Below, in pieces: positions 8,403 to 16,518 of a stretch of DNA of 37,921 bases. The position numbers and the translations under genes were made by a program. Below the pieces are notes generated by a model. The model searched no databases, was not told the DNA's origin, and saw nothing but the letters and a program-made list of their open reading frames with translations. The stretch lies in assembly GCF_947179115.1 (NCBI RefSeq), contig NZ_CAMXCI010000008.1:1-37921 (forward strand), in the 5' to 3' direction. Positions within the stretch are counted from its first letter, which is position 1; each line of letters opens with the position of its first letter. The DNA comes from Commensalibacter papalotli. GTDB taxonomy: Bacteria > Pseudomonadota > Alphaproteobacteria > Acetobacterales > Acetobacteraceae.

Positions 8403-10445
8403 ATGGCTCTTATTATTCCAGATGATACCGAGGAAGATTGGGCATGTAAGGCTTATGGCATTGTCGACTGGCACACATCTACGTTGGTCGACATGTTACA
8501 GCATCGTGCAAAACTTTCCCCATCAATGGTTTTGTATACTTTGTTGGATGGTGATTGTAACCCAGTTGACCATTTAACGAGTGTTCAATTAGATGATAAT
8601 GCAGCAACAATTGCAGCAGGTTTACTTCATTTTGGCAAAAAGGGAGATCGTGTTCTTCTTTTATGTGATAATGATTTAAATTATATTTCTGCTTTTTTTG
8701 GATGTATTTATGCAGGAATGATTCCTGCCTCTGGTGTTCATATTGATGTGATGCGTAGTGATGAACGCTTTGAAATGGTAGCAAATGATGCGCAGCCTAG
8801 ATTGATTATTGGGCCGCGCAAAATTCTTGCTGATTACAAGGCTGTTCATAAAGATCTTGATTGTAAACCTATATGGGTCTCTTTGGAGGTTTTATTAAAT
8901 GCAAAAAATAAAATCGCTATTAAAGGGGATAACCAAGGGGTCGCGTTTATTCAATACACCTCAGGGACAACTAAAAATACTCGTGGTATTGAATTAACAC
9001 ATCGTAATTTGATTTTTAATTTACGTCATCAGGCAAAAAGCTATGAGTATCTTGATGAGGACTATAGTGGGTTAAGTTGGTTGCCTTTAGCTCATGATAT
9101 GGGATTGATTGGTTGTGTATTATTGGCTATTGGAACTGGGGGGCGATGTACATTATTGCCTCCTAAATATTTTATCGAAAAGCCAGTGCGTTGGTTAAAG
9201 GCATTAACAAAATATAAAGTCAGTATGTCTGGTGGCCCAACTTTTGCATATAATTTATGCACAAGAGAAGTTACCGAAGAAGAAATGCAAGAACTAGACT
9301 TGTCTCATTGGGAGCTTGCTCTTAATGGTGCAGACACGGCCCAGGCAGATATCATGCAACGTTTTTGTAAAAAATTTGCTGATGTGGGTTTCAGAGCCCG
9401 TCATTTAGTGTTTGGATATGGTTTAGCTGAAGCAACGCTTACTGTGACTAGAACAAAAAGGCGCGTTTCTCCTAAATTTAGAAGTTTTTCTCGAAGTGCA
9501 TTAATGGCTGGTTTTGCTTGGCCAAGCACGAACAAATTTGATCGTAGGGAGTTGATTTCTTGTGGAACGTCTTTAGAGGATCAAAAGGTTGCTATTGTTG
9601 ATCCAGAATCTCGCAAGGCGGTCAGAAGTGGACGTGTTGGAGAGATTTGGATCAGTGGTCCTAGTATTGCTAAGGGATATTTTCAACGACCAGAATTAAC
9701 AGAAGAAGTATTCCATGCAAAAATTGTAGGACAAGATGAAAATTATTTACGTACGGGTGATCTTGGATTTTTATTAGATAATAATTTATTTTTTTCTGGA
9801 CGAATGAGCAATGTCATTGTTTTACGTGGAAAAACATATGATCCTGATGATGTTAGTGGTGCTTTAGAAGCTGCATGTTCAGATATCAGGCCCAATGCAA
9901 CGGCGTTTTTTTTAGCTAATCCAGAAGATTTTGCGTCGATTACGGTTATCATAGAGTTGGTTAAAAAGCCTTTGAATTCTTATGAAGAAATTGCTGAAAA
10001 GGCTTATGAAGTTATTACAAAAACGTATGATATCTGGCCTAAAATGATTGTGCTTACACGTCCAGGCGGTGTTTTGAAGACTCCAAGTGGAAAAGCGCAA
10101 ATTGCTAGAACTCGTAAAGCATTGCATGAAAATGCATTGCCTGTTATTCAAAAGTTTGAGTACGAAGTACCAGATCTTCCACCGCCATTATCTCGTGAAG
10201 AGGCATTAATTGAGGTTGAAAAATGGATTGCTGAGGAAACAAAAGATTGGGATGAAGATGTTAAAGAATTAACGCGTGAGAAATTGGTAAATAGAGAAGT
10301 GGATTCAGAACTGTTATTAAATTTAAGACGAGCTTTTGAACATCATTTCCATATTCAAATTGATCCATCCGAGTTTATGGTAGCATGTCAGGATTATAAG
10401 GATTTATGTAATTTACTGGCAGGCCAAATTAGTGTAAGTGCATAA
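8403..10445 (+). CDS. Fatty acyl-AMP ligase with C-terminal acyl carrier domain
   Basis: This 680-residue protein probably activates a free fatty acid as its adenylate and passes it to a carrier protein as starter for the neighbouring polyketide synthase. The P-loop YTSGTT, the FAAL-typical SWLPLAHDMGLIG, YGLAEATL, LRTGDLG and the C-terminal TPSGKAQIAR with the catalytic lysine are all visible, so the adenylating half looks intact. Residues about 590-675 align without gaps to an acyl carrier protein: VDSELLLNLRRAFEHHF matches the usual DSL helix, with Ser635 as the likely phosphopantetheine site. The following residue is Glu rather than Leu. The gene starts 10 bases after the synthase stop, which supports a shared transcript. 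Acyl-AMP ligases paired with a type I synthase are an established arrangement in lipid-type polyketide pathways. Chain length cannot be read from the sequence. Confidence 0.92.
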   Translation: MALIIPDDTEEDWACKAYGIVDWHTSTLVDMLQHRAKLSPSMVLYTLLDGDCNPVDHLTSVQLDDNAATIAAGLLHFGKKGDRVLLLCDNDLNYISAFFGCIYAGMIPASGVHIDVMRSDERFEMVANDAQPRLIIGPRKILADYKAVHKDLDCKPIWVSLEVLLNAKNKIAIKGDNQGVAFIQYTSGTTKNTRGIELTHRNLIFNLRHQAKSYEYLDEDYSGLSWLPLAHDMGLIGCVLLAIGTGGRCTLLPPKYFIEKPVRWLKALTKYKVSMSGGPTFAYNLCTREVTEEEMQELDLSHWELALNGADTAQADIMQRFCKKFADVGFRARHLVFGYGLAEATLTVTRTKRRVSPKFRSFSRSALMAGFAWPSTNKFDRRELISCGTSLEDQKVAIVDPESRKAVRSGRVGEIWISGPSIAKGYFQRPELTEEVFHAKIVGQDENYLRTGDLGFLLDNNLFFSGRMSNVIVLRGKTYDPDDVSGALEAACSDIRPNATAFFLANPEDFASITVIIELVKKPLNSYEEIAEKAYEVITKTYDIWPKMIVLTRPGGVLKTPSGKAQIARTRKALHENALPVIQKFEYEVPDLPPPLSREEALIEVEKWIAEETKDWDEDVKELTREKLVNREVDSELLLNLRRAFEHHFHIQIDPSEFMVACQDYKDLCNLLAGQISVSA

Positions 10446-10488
10446 TCATAAAAATGCATGATATAAAAAGAAAAAAAGGGCATAGAGA

Positions 10489-11946
10489 ATGAGTGAAGAT
10501 TCCAAAGTTAAAGTTGAAGGTTTTGAGCGGATTAAATTAAAAACACGTGATGAGCAAGAAGTAGAACAAAATTCTAAAAATTCAGTAGCAGCACCAGTCA
10601 TTCAAGAATTATCAGAAAGATTTGCTCCTAAAATTGGTGGAGAGATGACGCCAAATCAAGAAGTGCAAAGCTCTGTTGAAGGTAATCAAGCGCAACCAAG
10701 TAATGTGCAGCCTCCTACATCAGTGGAGGCTAATCTTGTGCAACCTCCTGCGATGCCTACACAAGAAGGCGAGCATGGTATTTTTTATGATTTTAACTTT
10801 GGAATGCGTGTGTGTGTTCCCAAACCTGTTGAAGGTGAGGGGTGGCGTATCCAATTATATGATTTAGATGCAGAAGTTGGATTGTTAGATCAACCTTGCT
10901 TTGATGTAGGGCATGCAGCAACAGCAAAGCATCATTTCTTAAACGGAAAAATAACAGTTTGTAAAATTCATAAAGATGGAAAAGTAGAGGAAGTTTTTTC
11001 TCGTAAATATGATGCTAAAGATAAAAATGTTTTGATTGTTTTCCCTAATGGTTCATTAGGGGATTCTTTGGGATGGATGCCTTATGCTGAGAAATTTAGA
11101 AAGAAACATCATTGTAATTTGACGGTTGCAATTGGTAAACCATTAATTGAATTGTTTGAAAAATCCTATCCAGAAATAAAATTTGTTGATTCTGTTGAGT
11201 ATGCAAAACAAGAGAAAAAAGATAGTTTTTATGCTTCCTATTATATAGGATTATTCTTTAAAGATGAGGATAATCATTGGCAACCACAAGACTTCAGACA
11301 AGTTGGTTTGCATCGTACAGCAGGTTATATCTTGGGTGTTGATCCAACTGAAGAGCCTCCTAAATTAACTGTAGATGATGATACCCGTCCAATAGAAGAA
11401 CCTTATGTTGTTATCGCAGCTCAAGCATCAACACAATGTAAATATTGGAATAATCCATATGGATGGCATAAAGTTATTGAATTTTTAAAGTCAGTTGGAT
11501 ACCGAGTTATTTGTATTGATAAGGAAATTACATTTGGGAGAGACCTTGTTTGGAATCATATTCCTAATGGTGCAGAAGATCAAACAGGACCTCGCTCTTT
11601 GACGGAACGGGCTCGTTGGTTAAAACATGCTGAATTTTTTGTAGGTCTGTCTTCTGGTCTGGCTTGGTTGGCTTGGGGTGCAGGAATACCCGTTGTGATT
11701 ATTTCTGGTTTTACGCATCCATCGACTGAGTTTAATACTCCTTATCGTGTGTTTAGTACACATGTATGTAATAGTTGTTGGAATGATATTCGTTATCAGT
11801 TTGATCATACTAATTTTTTATATTGTCCAAAACATCAAAATACGCCTCGTCAGTTTGAGTGTACAAAAGGGATCTCGCATCAACATGTAATCAGTACGAT
11901 TATGAAAATCCCTGGATGTCGTAAACAACCTGTAGTTTCAGTCTAA
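10489..11946 (+). CDS. Autotransporter heptosyltransferase-type glycosyltransferase (Aah/TibC-like)
   Basis: The 485-residue protein matches the bacterial autotransporter heptosyltransferase family, cytoplasmic enzymes that O-heptosylate repeat proteins and bind iron through a four-cysteine finger. Residues 1-95 are a low-complexity Gln/Pro/Val-rich stretch. Residues about 96-180 begin with the family-typical YDFNFGMRV and WRIQLYDLDAE. The GT-B catalytic part follows from about 183, with FPNGSLGDSLGW (candidate catalytic Asp192) and FVGLSSGLAWLAWGAGIPVV in the donor-binding half. Cysteines 427, 430, 446 and 458 form CxxC-x15-C-x11-C, as expected of the iron site. No autotransporter gene lies in the window. 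Its position 43 bases after the FAAL gene and before a strong terminator ties it to the polyketide cluster. The family call is firm. Whether it glycosylates a protein or the polyketide lipid is open, and donor specificity is inferred from the family only. Confidence 0.85.
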   Translation: MSEDSKVKVEGFERIKLKTRDEQEVEQNSKNSVAAPVIQELSERFAPKIGGEMTPNQEVQSSVEGNQAQPSNVQPPTSVEANLVQPPAMPTQEGEHGIFYDFNFGMRVCVPKPVEGEGWRIQLYDLDAEVGLLDQPCFDVGHAATAKHHFLNGKITVCKIHKDGKVEEVFSRKYDAKDKNVLIVFPNGSLGDSLGWMPYAEKFRKKHHCNLTVAIGKPLIELFEKSYPEIKFVDSVEYAKQEKKDSFYASYYIGLFFKDEDNHWQPQDFRQVGLHRTAGYILGVDPTEEPPKLTVDDDTRPIEEPYVVIAAQASTQCKYWNNPYGWHKVIEFLKSVGYRVICIDKEITFGRDLVWNHIPNGAEDQTGPRSLTERARWLKHAEFFVGLSSGLAWLAWGAGIPVVIISGFTHPSTEFNTPYRVFSTHVCNSCWNDIRYQFDHTNFLYCPKHQNTPRQFECTKGISHQHVISTIMKIPGCRKQPVVSV

Positions 11947-11953
11947 TTATTAT

Positions 11954-11988
11954 AAAAAGCCTTTGAGTTTTAAACTCAAAGGCTTTTT
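11954..11988. terminator. Bidirectional rho-independent terminator
   Basis: GCCTTTGAG (11959-11967) pairs with CTCAAAGGC (11975-11983), and the stem is extended by A and T runs on either side, so it works as a terminator in both directions. It lies between the convergent glycosyltransferase gene (stop at 11946) and ubiG (stop at 12010) and marks the right edge of the polyketide cluster. Confidence 0.9.
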
Positions 11989-12009
11989 AATTACTTTTAA
12001 TTACGCAGA

Positions 12010-12762
12010 TTATGCCTTAGATAAACAAATCATATAATTTATTTTTACGTTATTAGTTATTTTCCAGCCATTTGGTCTCAAAGTTAATCCAGCTATGTCA
12101 ACTATACGTAACCCCGCATGATGAGCCATCTTTCCAAGTTCAGCAGGTGTTATAAACTGTTTCCAGTTATGAGTACCAATTGGTAATTTACGAGTTAAAT
12201 ACTCTGCACCTAGTTTAGCAAACAAAAAAGAGGGAATATTGCGATTAATTGTAGAAAGAAAAGCAATTCCCTGATTTGTTAAAAGCCTAGAGATATTATG
12301 AACAAATTCTTGAGGATCATTCACATGCTCCAATAGTTCTAAGGCGTTAATAATTTGAAATTGTCTTGATTCATAGACCAATTCTTCAATTGTTCCTACC
12401 TGATAGGTTATTTCACCGCTATTAGGTGGAAGAGGCACGCTATTTAAATGATTTTTTCCAGCCTGGATAACGTCTTTTGCAGCATCAACACCAATGACAT
12501 TATATCCTAAAGAGGCCAAGCCTTCACTAGCGATACCAACGCCACAACCAATATCTAAAATCGGGCATGTTTTATCTAATGGTTGATATGTTTTAAGAAT
12601 ATTTTGAATCCATTCGATACGAAGTGCATTCATTTCATGTAGGGGGCTCATTGGGCCTGTTCGATTCCACCATTCACTGGCTATGGCATTAAATCGATTA
12701 ATTTCGTCATCTTTAACAGAATTCTTTTGATTGTGTGGGTCAGGTGGTGTAACGGTGGACAT
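12010..12762 (-). CDS. ubiG: Ubiquinone biosynthesis O-methyltransferase UbiG
   Basis: UbiG performs both O-methylations of ubiquinone synthesis using S-adenosylmethionine. The protein has about 250 residues. FNAIASEWWNRTGPMSPLH near the N-terminus is typical of UbiG, followed by the SAM-binding ILDIGCGVGIASEGLA and ALELLEHVNDP. The frame is open to a GTG at 12777, but ATG 12762 is preferred because AAAGG sits 7 bases upstream of it. The gene stands alone on the minus strand, divergent from lysC and convergent with the polyketide cluster. Confidence 0.95.
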   Translation of the reverse strand: MSTVTPPDPHNQKNSVKDDEINRFNAIASEWWNRTGPMSPLHEMNALRIEWIQNILKTYQPLDKTCPILDIGCGVGIASEGLASLGYNVIGVDAAKDVIQAGKNHLNSVPLPPNSGEITYQVGTIEELVYESRQFQIINALELLEHVNDPQEFVHNISRLLTNQGIAFLSTINRNIPSFLFAKLGAEYLTRKLPIGTHNWKQFITPAELGKMAHHAGLRIVDIAGLTLRPNGWKITNNVKINYMICLSKA

Positions 12763-12830
12763 AATTAGGCCTTTCACAGGGTCACCAAGATGAATTAATC
12801 AAATTATAAACAAAAAAAGAAGTCAATAGT

Positions 12831-12859
12831 TTGATTATCAATTATAACTGGGTTAAATA
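12831..12859 (+). promoter_or_regulatory. Candidate promoter for lysC
   Basis: TTGATT (12831-12836) and TAAATA (12854-12859) are separated by 17 bases, about 90 bases upstream of the lysC start and in the divergent gap with ubiG. The -35 is good and the -10 is weak. In such AT-rich DNA this is suggestive only. Confidence 0.35.
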
Positions 12860-12947
12860 ATTCATTAACGATATTTTAATCAATAAAGTCTATAGTTTCA
12901 TTATGTAAAGAGTAATAATGAAATAATCATTGCGGAGTTTGTCTTTT

Positions 12948-14201
12948 ATGCCTCTTAATGCCCCTAGAATAGTAATGAAATTTGGTGGTACATCTGTTGC
13001 CGATTTAGATAGAATTCGAAATGTAGCGAAAACGGTCAAAAAGCAAGTTGAGGCAGGGTGTGAAGTCACAGTTGTTGTCTCTGCAATGTCTGGTGTTACC
13101 AATCAGTTAGTCGGTTATTGTGAATCTTTAAACCCATTATTTGATCCTTGTGAATATGATTCGATTGTTGCCACGGGTGAGCAAGTAACCAGTGGTTTAT
13201 TAGCGATTGCCTTGCAAACTTTAGGTGTGAAATCACGATCTTGGGCAGGATGGCAGATCCCAATTTTAACAGATGATGCACATAGTAAAGCAAGAATTAA
13301 ATCAATTGATTCTTCCAAGCTTATTGAATGTATGCAATCAGGGGTTGTCCCTGTTGTTGCAGGCTTTCAAGGTGTTGATGATAATGGTCGCGTTGCAACG
13401 TTGGGGCGCGGTGGTTCTGATACTTCTGCGGTTGCACTTGCAGCAAGTATGCAAGCAACAAGATGCGATATTTATACAGATGTTGATGGAATTTATACAA
13501 CAGACCCCAGAATTGTCAAAAAGGCAAAACGTATCTCAGCGATTGCTTATGAAGAAATGCTAGAACTGGCTTCTGTTGGTGCAAAAGTTTTGCAAACACG
13601 TAGTGTAGAGTTGGCAATGAAAGAGCAGGTCAGGGTTCAGGTGCTGTCCAGTTTTGATGATAATCCAGCACCGATGGAAAATTCGTTACCTGGGTCTTTG
13701 GTTGTAAGTGAGGATGAAATTATGGAAAAAGAACAAGTTACCGGTATTGCATATTCTTTAAACGAGGCTAAAGTCGTTATCAAAGATATTCCTGATCATC
13801 CTGGTATTGCCGCATCAGTTTTTGCACCTTTGGCACGCGAAAACGTAAATGTTGATATGATAGTGCAAAGCAGTGGTAGCAATCAAAAAACAGATATGAC
13901 GTTTACGGTTCCCAAAACAGATTTATTAAATGTTCAAAAGATTTTGGAACGTGAAAGAGAACATATTGGTTTTGCAGAAATGTTAGCCGATGATGATGTG
14001 GTAAAAATCAGTGTTATTGGTATTGGTATGCGTTCTCACACTGGGGTTGCAAATACCATGTTTAAAACATTGGCAGAACGTTCAATTAATGTTCAAGTGA
14101 TTTCTACTAGTGAGATTAAAGTTTCCGTATTGGTTGCAGCCGAGTATGTTGAATTAGCCGTTCGTGCGTTACATACGGCTTATGGATTGGATGCTCAATA
14201 A
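12948..14201 (+). CDS. lysC: Aspartate kinase
   Basis: This enzyme phosphorylates L-aspartate, the first step to lysine, threonine, methionine and diaminopimelate. The protein has 417 residues. VMKFGGTSVAD at the N-terminus and TLGRGGSDTSAVAL are the kinase signatures, and the C-terminal third holds tandem ACT-type regulatory regions (around ITGIAYSLNEAKVVI and VKISVIGIGMRSHTGVA), which suggests amino-acid feedback control. The frame is open from a TTG at 12930, but ATG 12948 is better placed behind GCGGAG (12932-12937). The stop overlaps the next gene's start in TAATG, so the two are translationally coupled. Confidence 0.96.
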   Translation: MPLNAPRIVMKFGGTSVADLDRIRNVAKTVKKQVEAGCEVTVVVSAMSGVTNQLVGYCESLNPLFDPCEYDSIVATGEQVTSGLLAIALQTLGVKSRSWAGWQIPILTDDAHSKARIKSIDSSKLIECMQSGVVPVVAGFQGVDDNGRVATLGRGGSDTSAVALAASMQATRCDIYTDVDGIYTTDPRIVKKAKRISAIAYEEMLELASVGAKVLQTRSVELAMKEQVRVQVLSSFDDNPAPMENSLPGSLVVSEDEIMEKEQVTGIAYSLNEAKVVIKDIPDHPGIAASVFAPLARENVNVDMIVQSSGSNQKTDMTFTVPKTDLLNVQKILEREREHIGFAEMLADDDVVKISVIGIGMRSHTGVANTMFKTLAERSINVQVISTSEIKVSVLVAAEYVELAVRALHTAYGLDAQ

Positions 14202-15259
14202 TGCAACATAACGGGGTTGATTTGATGGGTTTAGATAAAGAAGCGCAAAACGAATTAGCATCTTTATGGAACAGAGGAACCGAGTTTCTAGGTTCTGAGG
14301 TTGCTATTTTAGCAGGTGCAATGTCTTGGGTCAGTGAACGCCATCTTGTTTCTGCGATTTCTAATGCAGGTGGTTTTGGTGTGATTGCTTGTGGTGCAAT
14401 GGATCCTGCTTTACTAGAAGCAGAAATTATTGCAACGCAGTCCATGACGACTAAGCCTTTTGGTGTTAATTTAATTACCATGCATCCTCAGCTTAATGAG
14501 TTAATTGATGTTTGTTTAAAATTAAATGTAAAACATATTGTGCTGGCTGGGGGGGTTCCTTCTGGTGCAGCAATAAAAAAAATTAAAGATGGTGGCGCAC
14601 AAGTGGTTGCGTTTGCTCCCGCTTTGGTTTTAGCTAAACGGTTGATAAAAATGGGTGTTGATGCGCTGGTAATTGAGGGCGCAGAAGCAGGCGGGCATGT
14701 TGGCCCTGTTTCTTTGACAGTATTAGCTCAAGAGATTTTACCTATTATTCGCGAAGTGCCTGTTTTTGTTGCTGGTGGGCTTGGGCGAGGGGATGCAATT
14801 TTATCTTACTTAGAAATGGGGGCCTCTGGTGCGCAATTGGGTACAGTGTTTGCGGCTTCTGTAGAAAGCCAAGCGCACGAAAATTTCAAAAAAGCTTTTA
14901 TCAGAGCAGCAGCTCGTGATGCTGTTACAACCGTGCAAATTGATGATTCTTTTCCTGTTATTCCTGTTCGAGCTTTGGCTAATCAAGGAACCAAAAATTT
15001 CATGAAGCATCAAGCGGCTATGATTCAAAAATATCAAAATCAAGAACTCAGCAAAGAAGAGGCTCAATTAGATATTGAACATTTCTGGGCTGGTGCTTTA
15101 CGTCGTGCAGTAAAGGACGGAGACGTCGAGAATGGTTCTGTGATGGCAGGGCAATCTGTGGGAATGGTTAAAGAGATATTGCCAGTTAAAGAAATTATTC
15201 ATAACTTAGTGAAACAAGCGGTTGATGCCTTGGTGGTCAGACGTCAACGGATTAAATAA
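14201..15259 (+). CDS. Nitronate monooxygenase-type FMN enzyme
   Basis: This 352-residue protein has the TIM-barrel flavin fold of the nitronate monooxygenase (2-nitropropane dioxygenase) and FabK-like family. VAILAGAMSWVSERHLVSAI near the N-terminus, GAEAGGHVG with the expected catalytic His166, VFVAGGLGRGD for FMN phosphate binding, and GASGAQLGTVF are all present. It overlaps lysC by one base (TAATG), so translation is coupled. Its exact substrate is not visible. FabK-type enoyl-ACP reductase is the main alternative, but the position beside lysC gives no support for it. Confidence 0.85.
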   Translation: MQHNGVDLMGLDKEAQNELASLWNRGTEFLGSEVAILAGAMSWVSERHLVSAISNAGGFGVIACGAMDPALLEAEIIATQSMTTKPFGVNLITMHPQLNELIDVCLKLNVKHIVLAGGVPSGAAIKKIKDGGAQVVAFAPALVLAKRLIKMGVDALVIEGAEAGGHVGPVSLTVLAQEILPIIREVPVFVAGGLGRGDAILSYLEMGASGAQLGTVFAASVESQAHENFKKAFIRAAARDAVTTVQIDDSFPVIPVRALANQGTKNFMKHQAAMIQKYQNQELSKEEAQLDIEHFWAGALRRAVKDGDVENGSVMAGQSVGMVKEILPVKEIIHNLVKQAVDALVVRRQRIK

Positions 15260-15287
15260 TCATAATTAACCTTAGGTTGAATGAAGC

Positions 15288-16388
15288 ATGAGCGACTTAA
15301 GCCAATTGCACTCTGAGAAAAATATTGGAGATATGCTAAAGAATCGTAGAGAAGAGTTAGGGCTTAGCCTTGATGAAGCTTCTCAACGGTTACGTATTCG
15401 TCTAATATTTTTAAAAGCATTAGAGGATGGGCGTATTGATCAATTGCCGGGTGTTGCTTATGCTTCTGGTTTCTTAAGGGCTTATGCTGAATTATTAAAC
15501 TTAGATAGTGATGCGTTGGTGAAGCGTTTTCGTCAAGAAAGCCAAGCTAATGCTGAAAAACCAAAGTTGATGTTTCCTGCCCCTGTGCCGCAAAGTGGTA
15601 TTCCAGCTGGAGTTATTGTTTTTTTTAGTCTTTTGATTATGGTTGGGGCGTATATTGGTTGGTATAAGATGTCTGATCATCACCAATCCCCTTCTGAAAC
15701 AATCCCGCCTCCACCAGCACAACAAGATCAAAAAGTAGGGGAAGCTCAACAAGTTTCACCACAAATTGCATCTATTATGCCATCAGAACATCCTGTATCT
15801 ATGTCAGGCAATGAGAATAAGGCTACTTCTGCTGATGTTAATAACAATAAACAGGTGGGTAATAATCCATTAACACCTCTGACGGATTTAATGCGCCCAG
15901 TGTCTTCTGATCAGTTGCCACAGCAACCTTCGTCAGCTCCTGCAGTTACAAATATCATTCCTGCTGAAACAAAAGAGCCTGAGAAACCGTTGATGATCAA
16001 AGCAATTGCCCCTAGTTGGTTACAGATCAAAGATAAAACGGGTAAAGTTTTATATCAAAAAATATTAAAAACAGATGAAACTTGGCAAGTTCCCAGCGAT
16101 CAAGATGAGGTTTTGTTGACAATTGCTAATCCTAGTGTTGTTGTTTTACAAAAAGGCGATATTCAATCCTCACCATTAGGGAAAAAGGGAAAAGCCTTGC
16201 GTCGTTTTGTGCTGAATAAGGAAAAAGCTGATAAATTATTGAACCCAGAAGATGGTGATATAAAACACCCTTCTGATGAAGGAATACCTCAAGAGGTGAA
16301 AAAGAAACCAGTCGTGAGCAAGCCTGTTTCACGTTCTAAACATGATGTATCTGCTGATGATCTGAATGCAAAGCAGCTTAATCGTTAA
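15288..16388 (+). CDS. RodZ-like membrane helix-turn-helix protein
   Basis: This 366-residue protein has an N-terminal Xre-type helix-turn-helix (about 10-80; LKNRREELGLSLDEASQRL), one membrane segment at about 104-126 (IPAGVIVFFSLLIMVGAYIG), a Pro/Gln/Ser-rich periplasmic linker, and a C-terminal DUF4115-like beta domain (about 240-310, beginning APSWLQIKDKTGKVLYQK). This order is that of RodZ, which links MreB to the cell wall machinery and sets rod shape. The C-terminal tail (310-366) is Lys/Pro-rich. It follows the flavoprotein by 28 bases and precedes ispG, a common arrangement because RodZ-like genes often sit beside ispG. The cytoskeletal role is inferred. Confidence 0.85.
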   Translation: MSDLSQLHSEKNIGDMLKNRREELGLSLDEASQRLRIRLIFLKALEDGRIDQLPGVAYASGFLRAYAELLNLDSDALVKRFRQESQANAEKPKLMFPAPVPQSGIPAGVIVFFSLLIMVGAYIGWYKMSDHHQSPSETIPPPPAQQDQKVGEAQQVSPQIASIMPSEHPVSMSGNENKATSADVNNNKQVGNNPLTPLTDLMRPVSSDQLPQQPSSAPAVTNIIPAETKEPEKPLMIKAIAPSWLQIKDKTGKVLYQKILKTDETWQVPSDQDEVLLTIANPSVVVLQKGDIQSSPLGKKGKALRRFVLNKEKADKLLNPEDGDIKHPSDEGIPQEVKKKPVVSKPVSRSKHDVSADDLNAKQLNR

Positions 16389-16518
16389 GTTTATTGAGGA
16401 CAAAGAATTGCACCTTTCATCAAACGTTCCTAAATAAGAAGTTATTAGATAAGATTATATAGCGATTTCTTTTGAATAATTTGATATATTCTATGATCAT
16501 TTCGGAGATTAAAATTAA

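Noticed and set aside
8479..8784. 101-codon minus-strand frame inside the acyl-AMP ligase gene
   Set aside because: It lies opposite a clearly conserved enzyme, and its composition (His, Gln, Tyr-rich) is that of an antisense shadow.
14116..14481. 121-codon minus-strand frame across the lysC and flavoprotein junction
   Set aside because: It is antisense to two conserved genes, has no start signals, and no recognisable domain.
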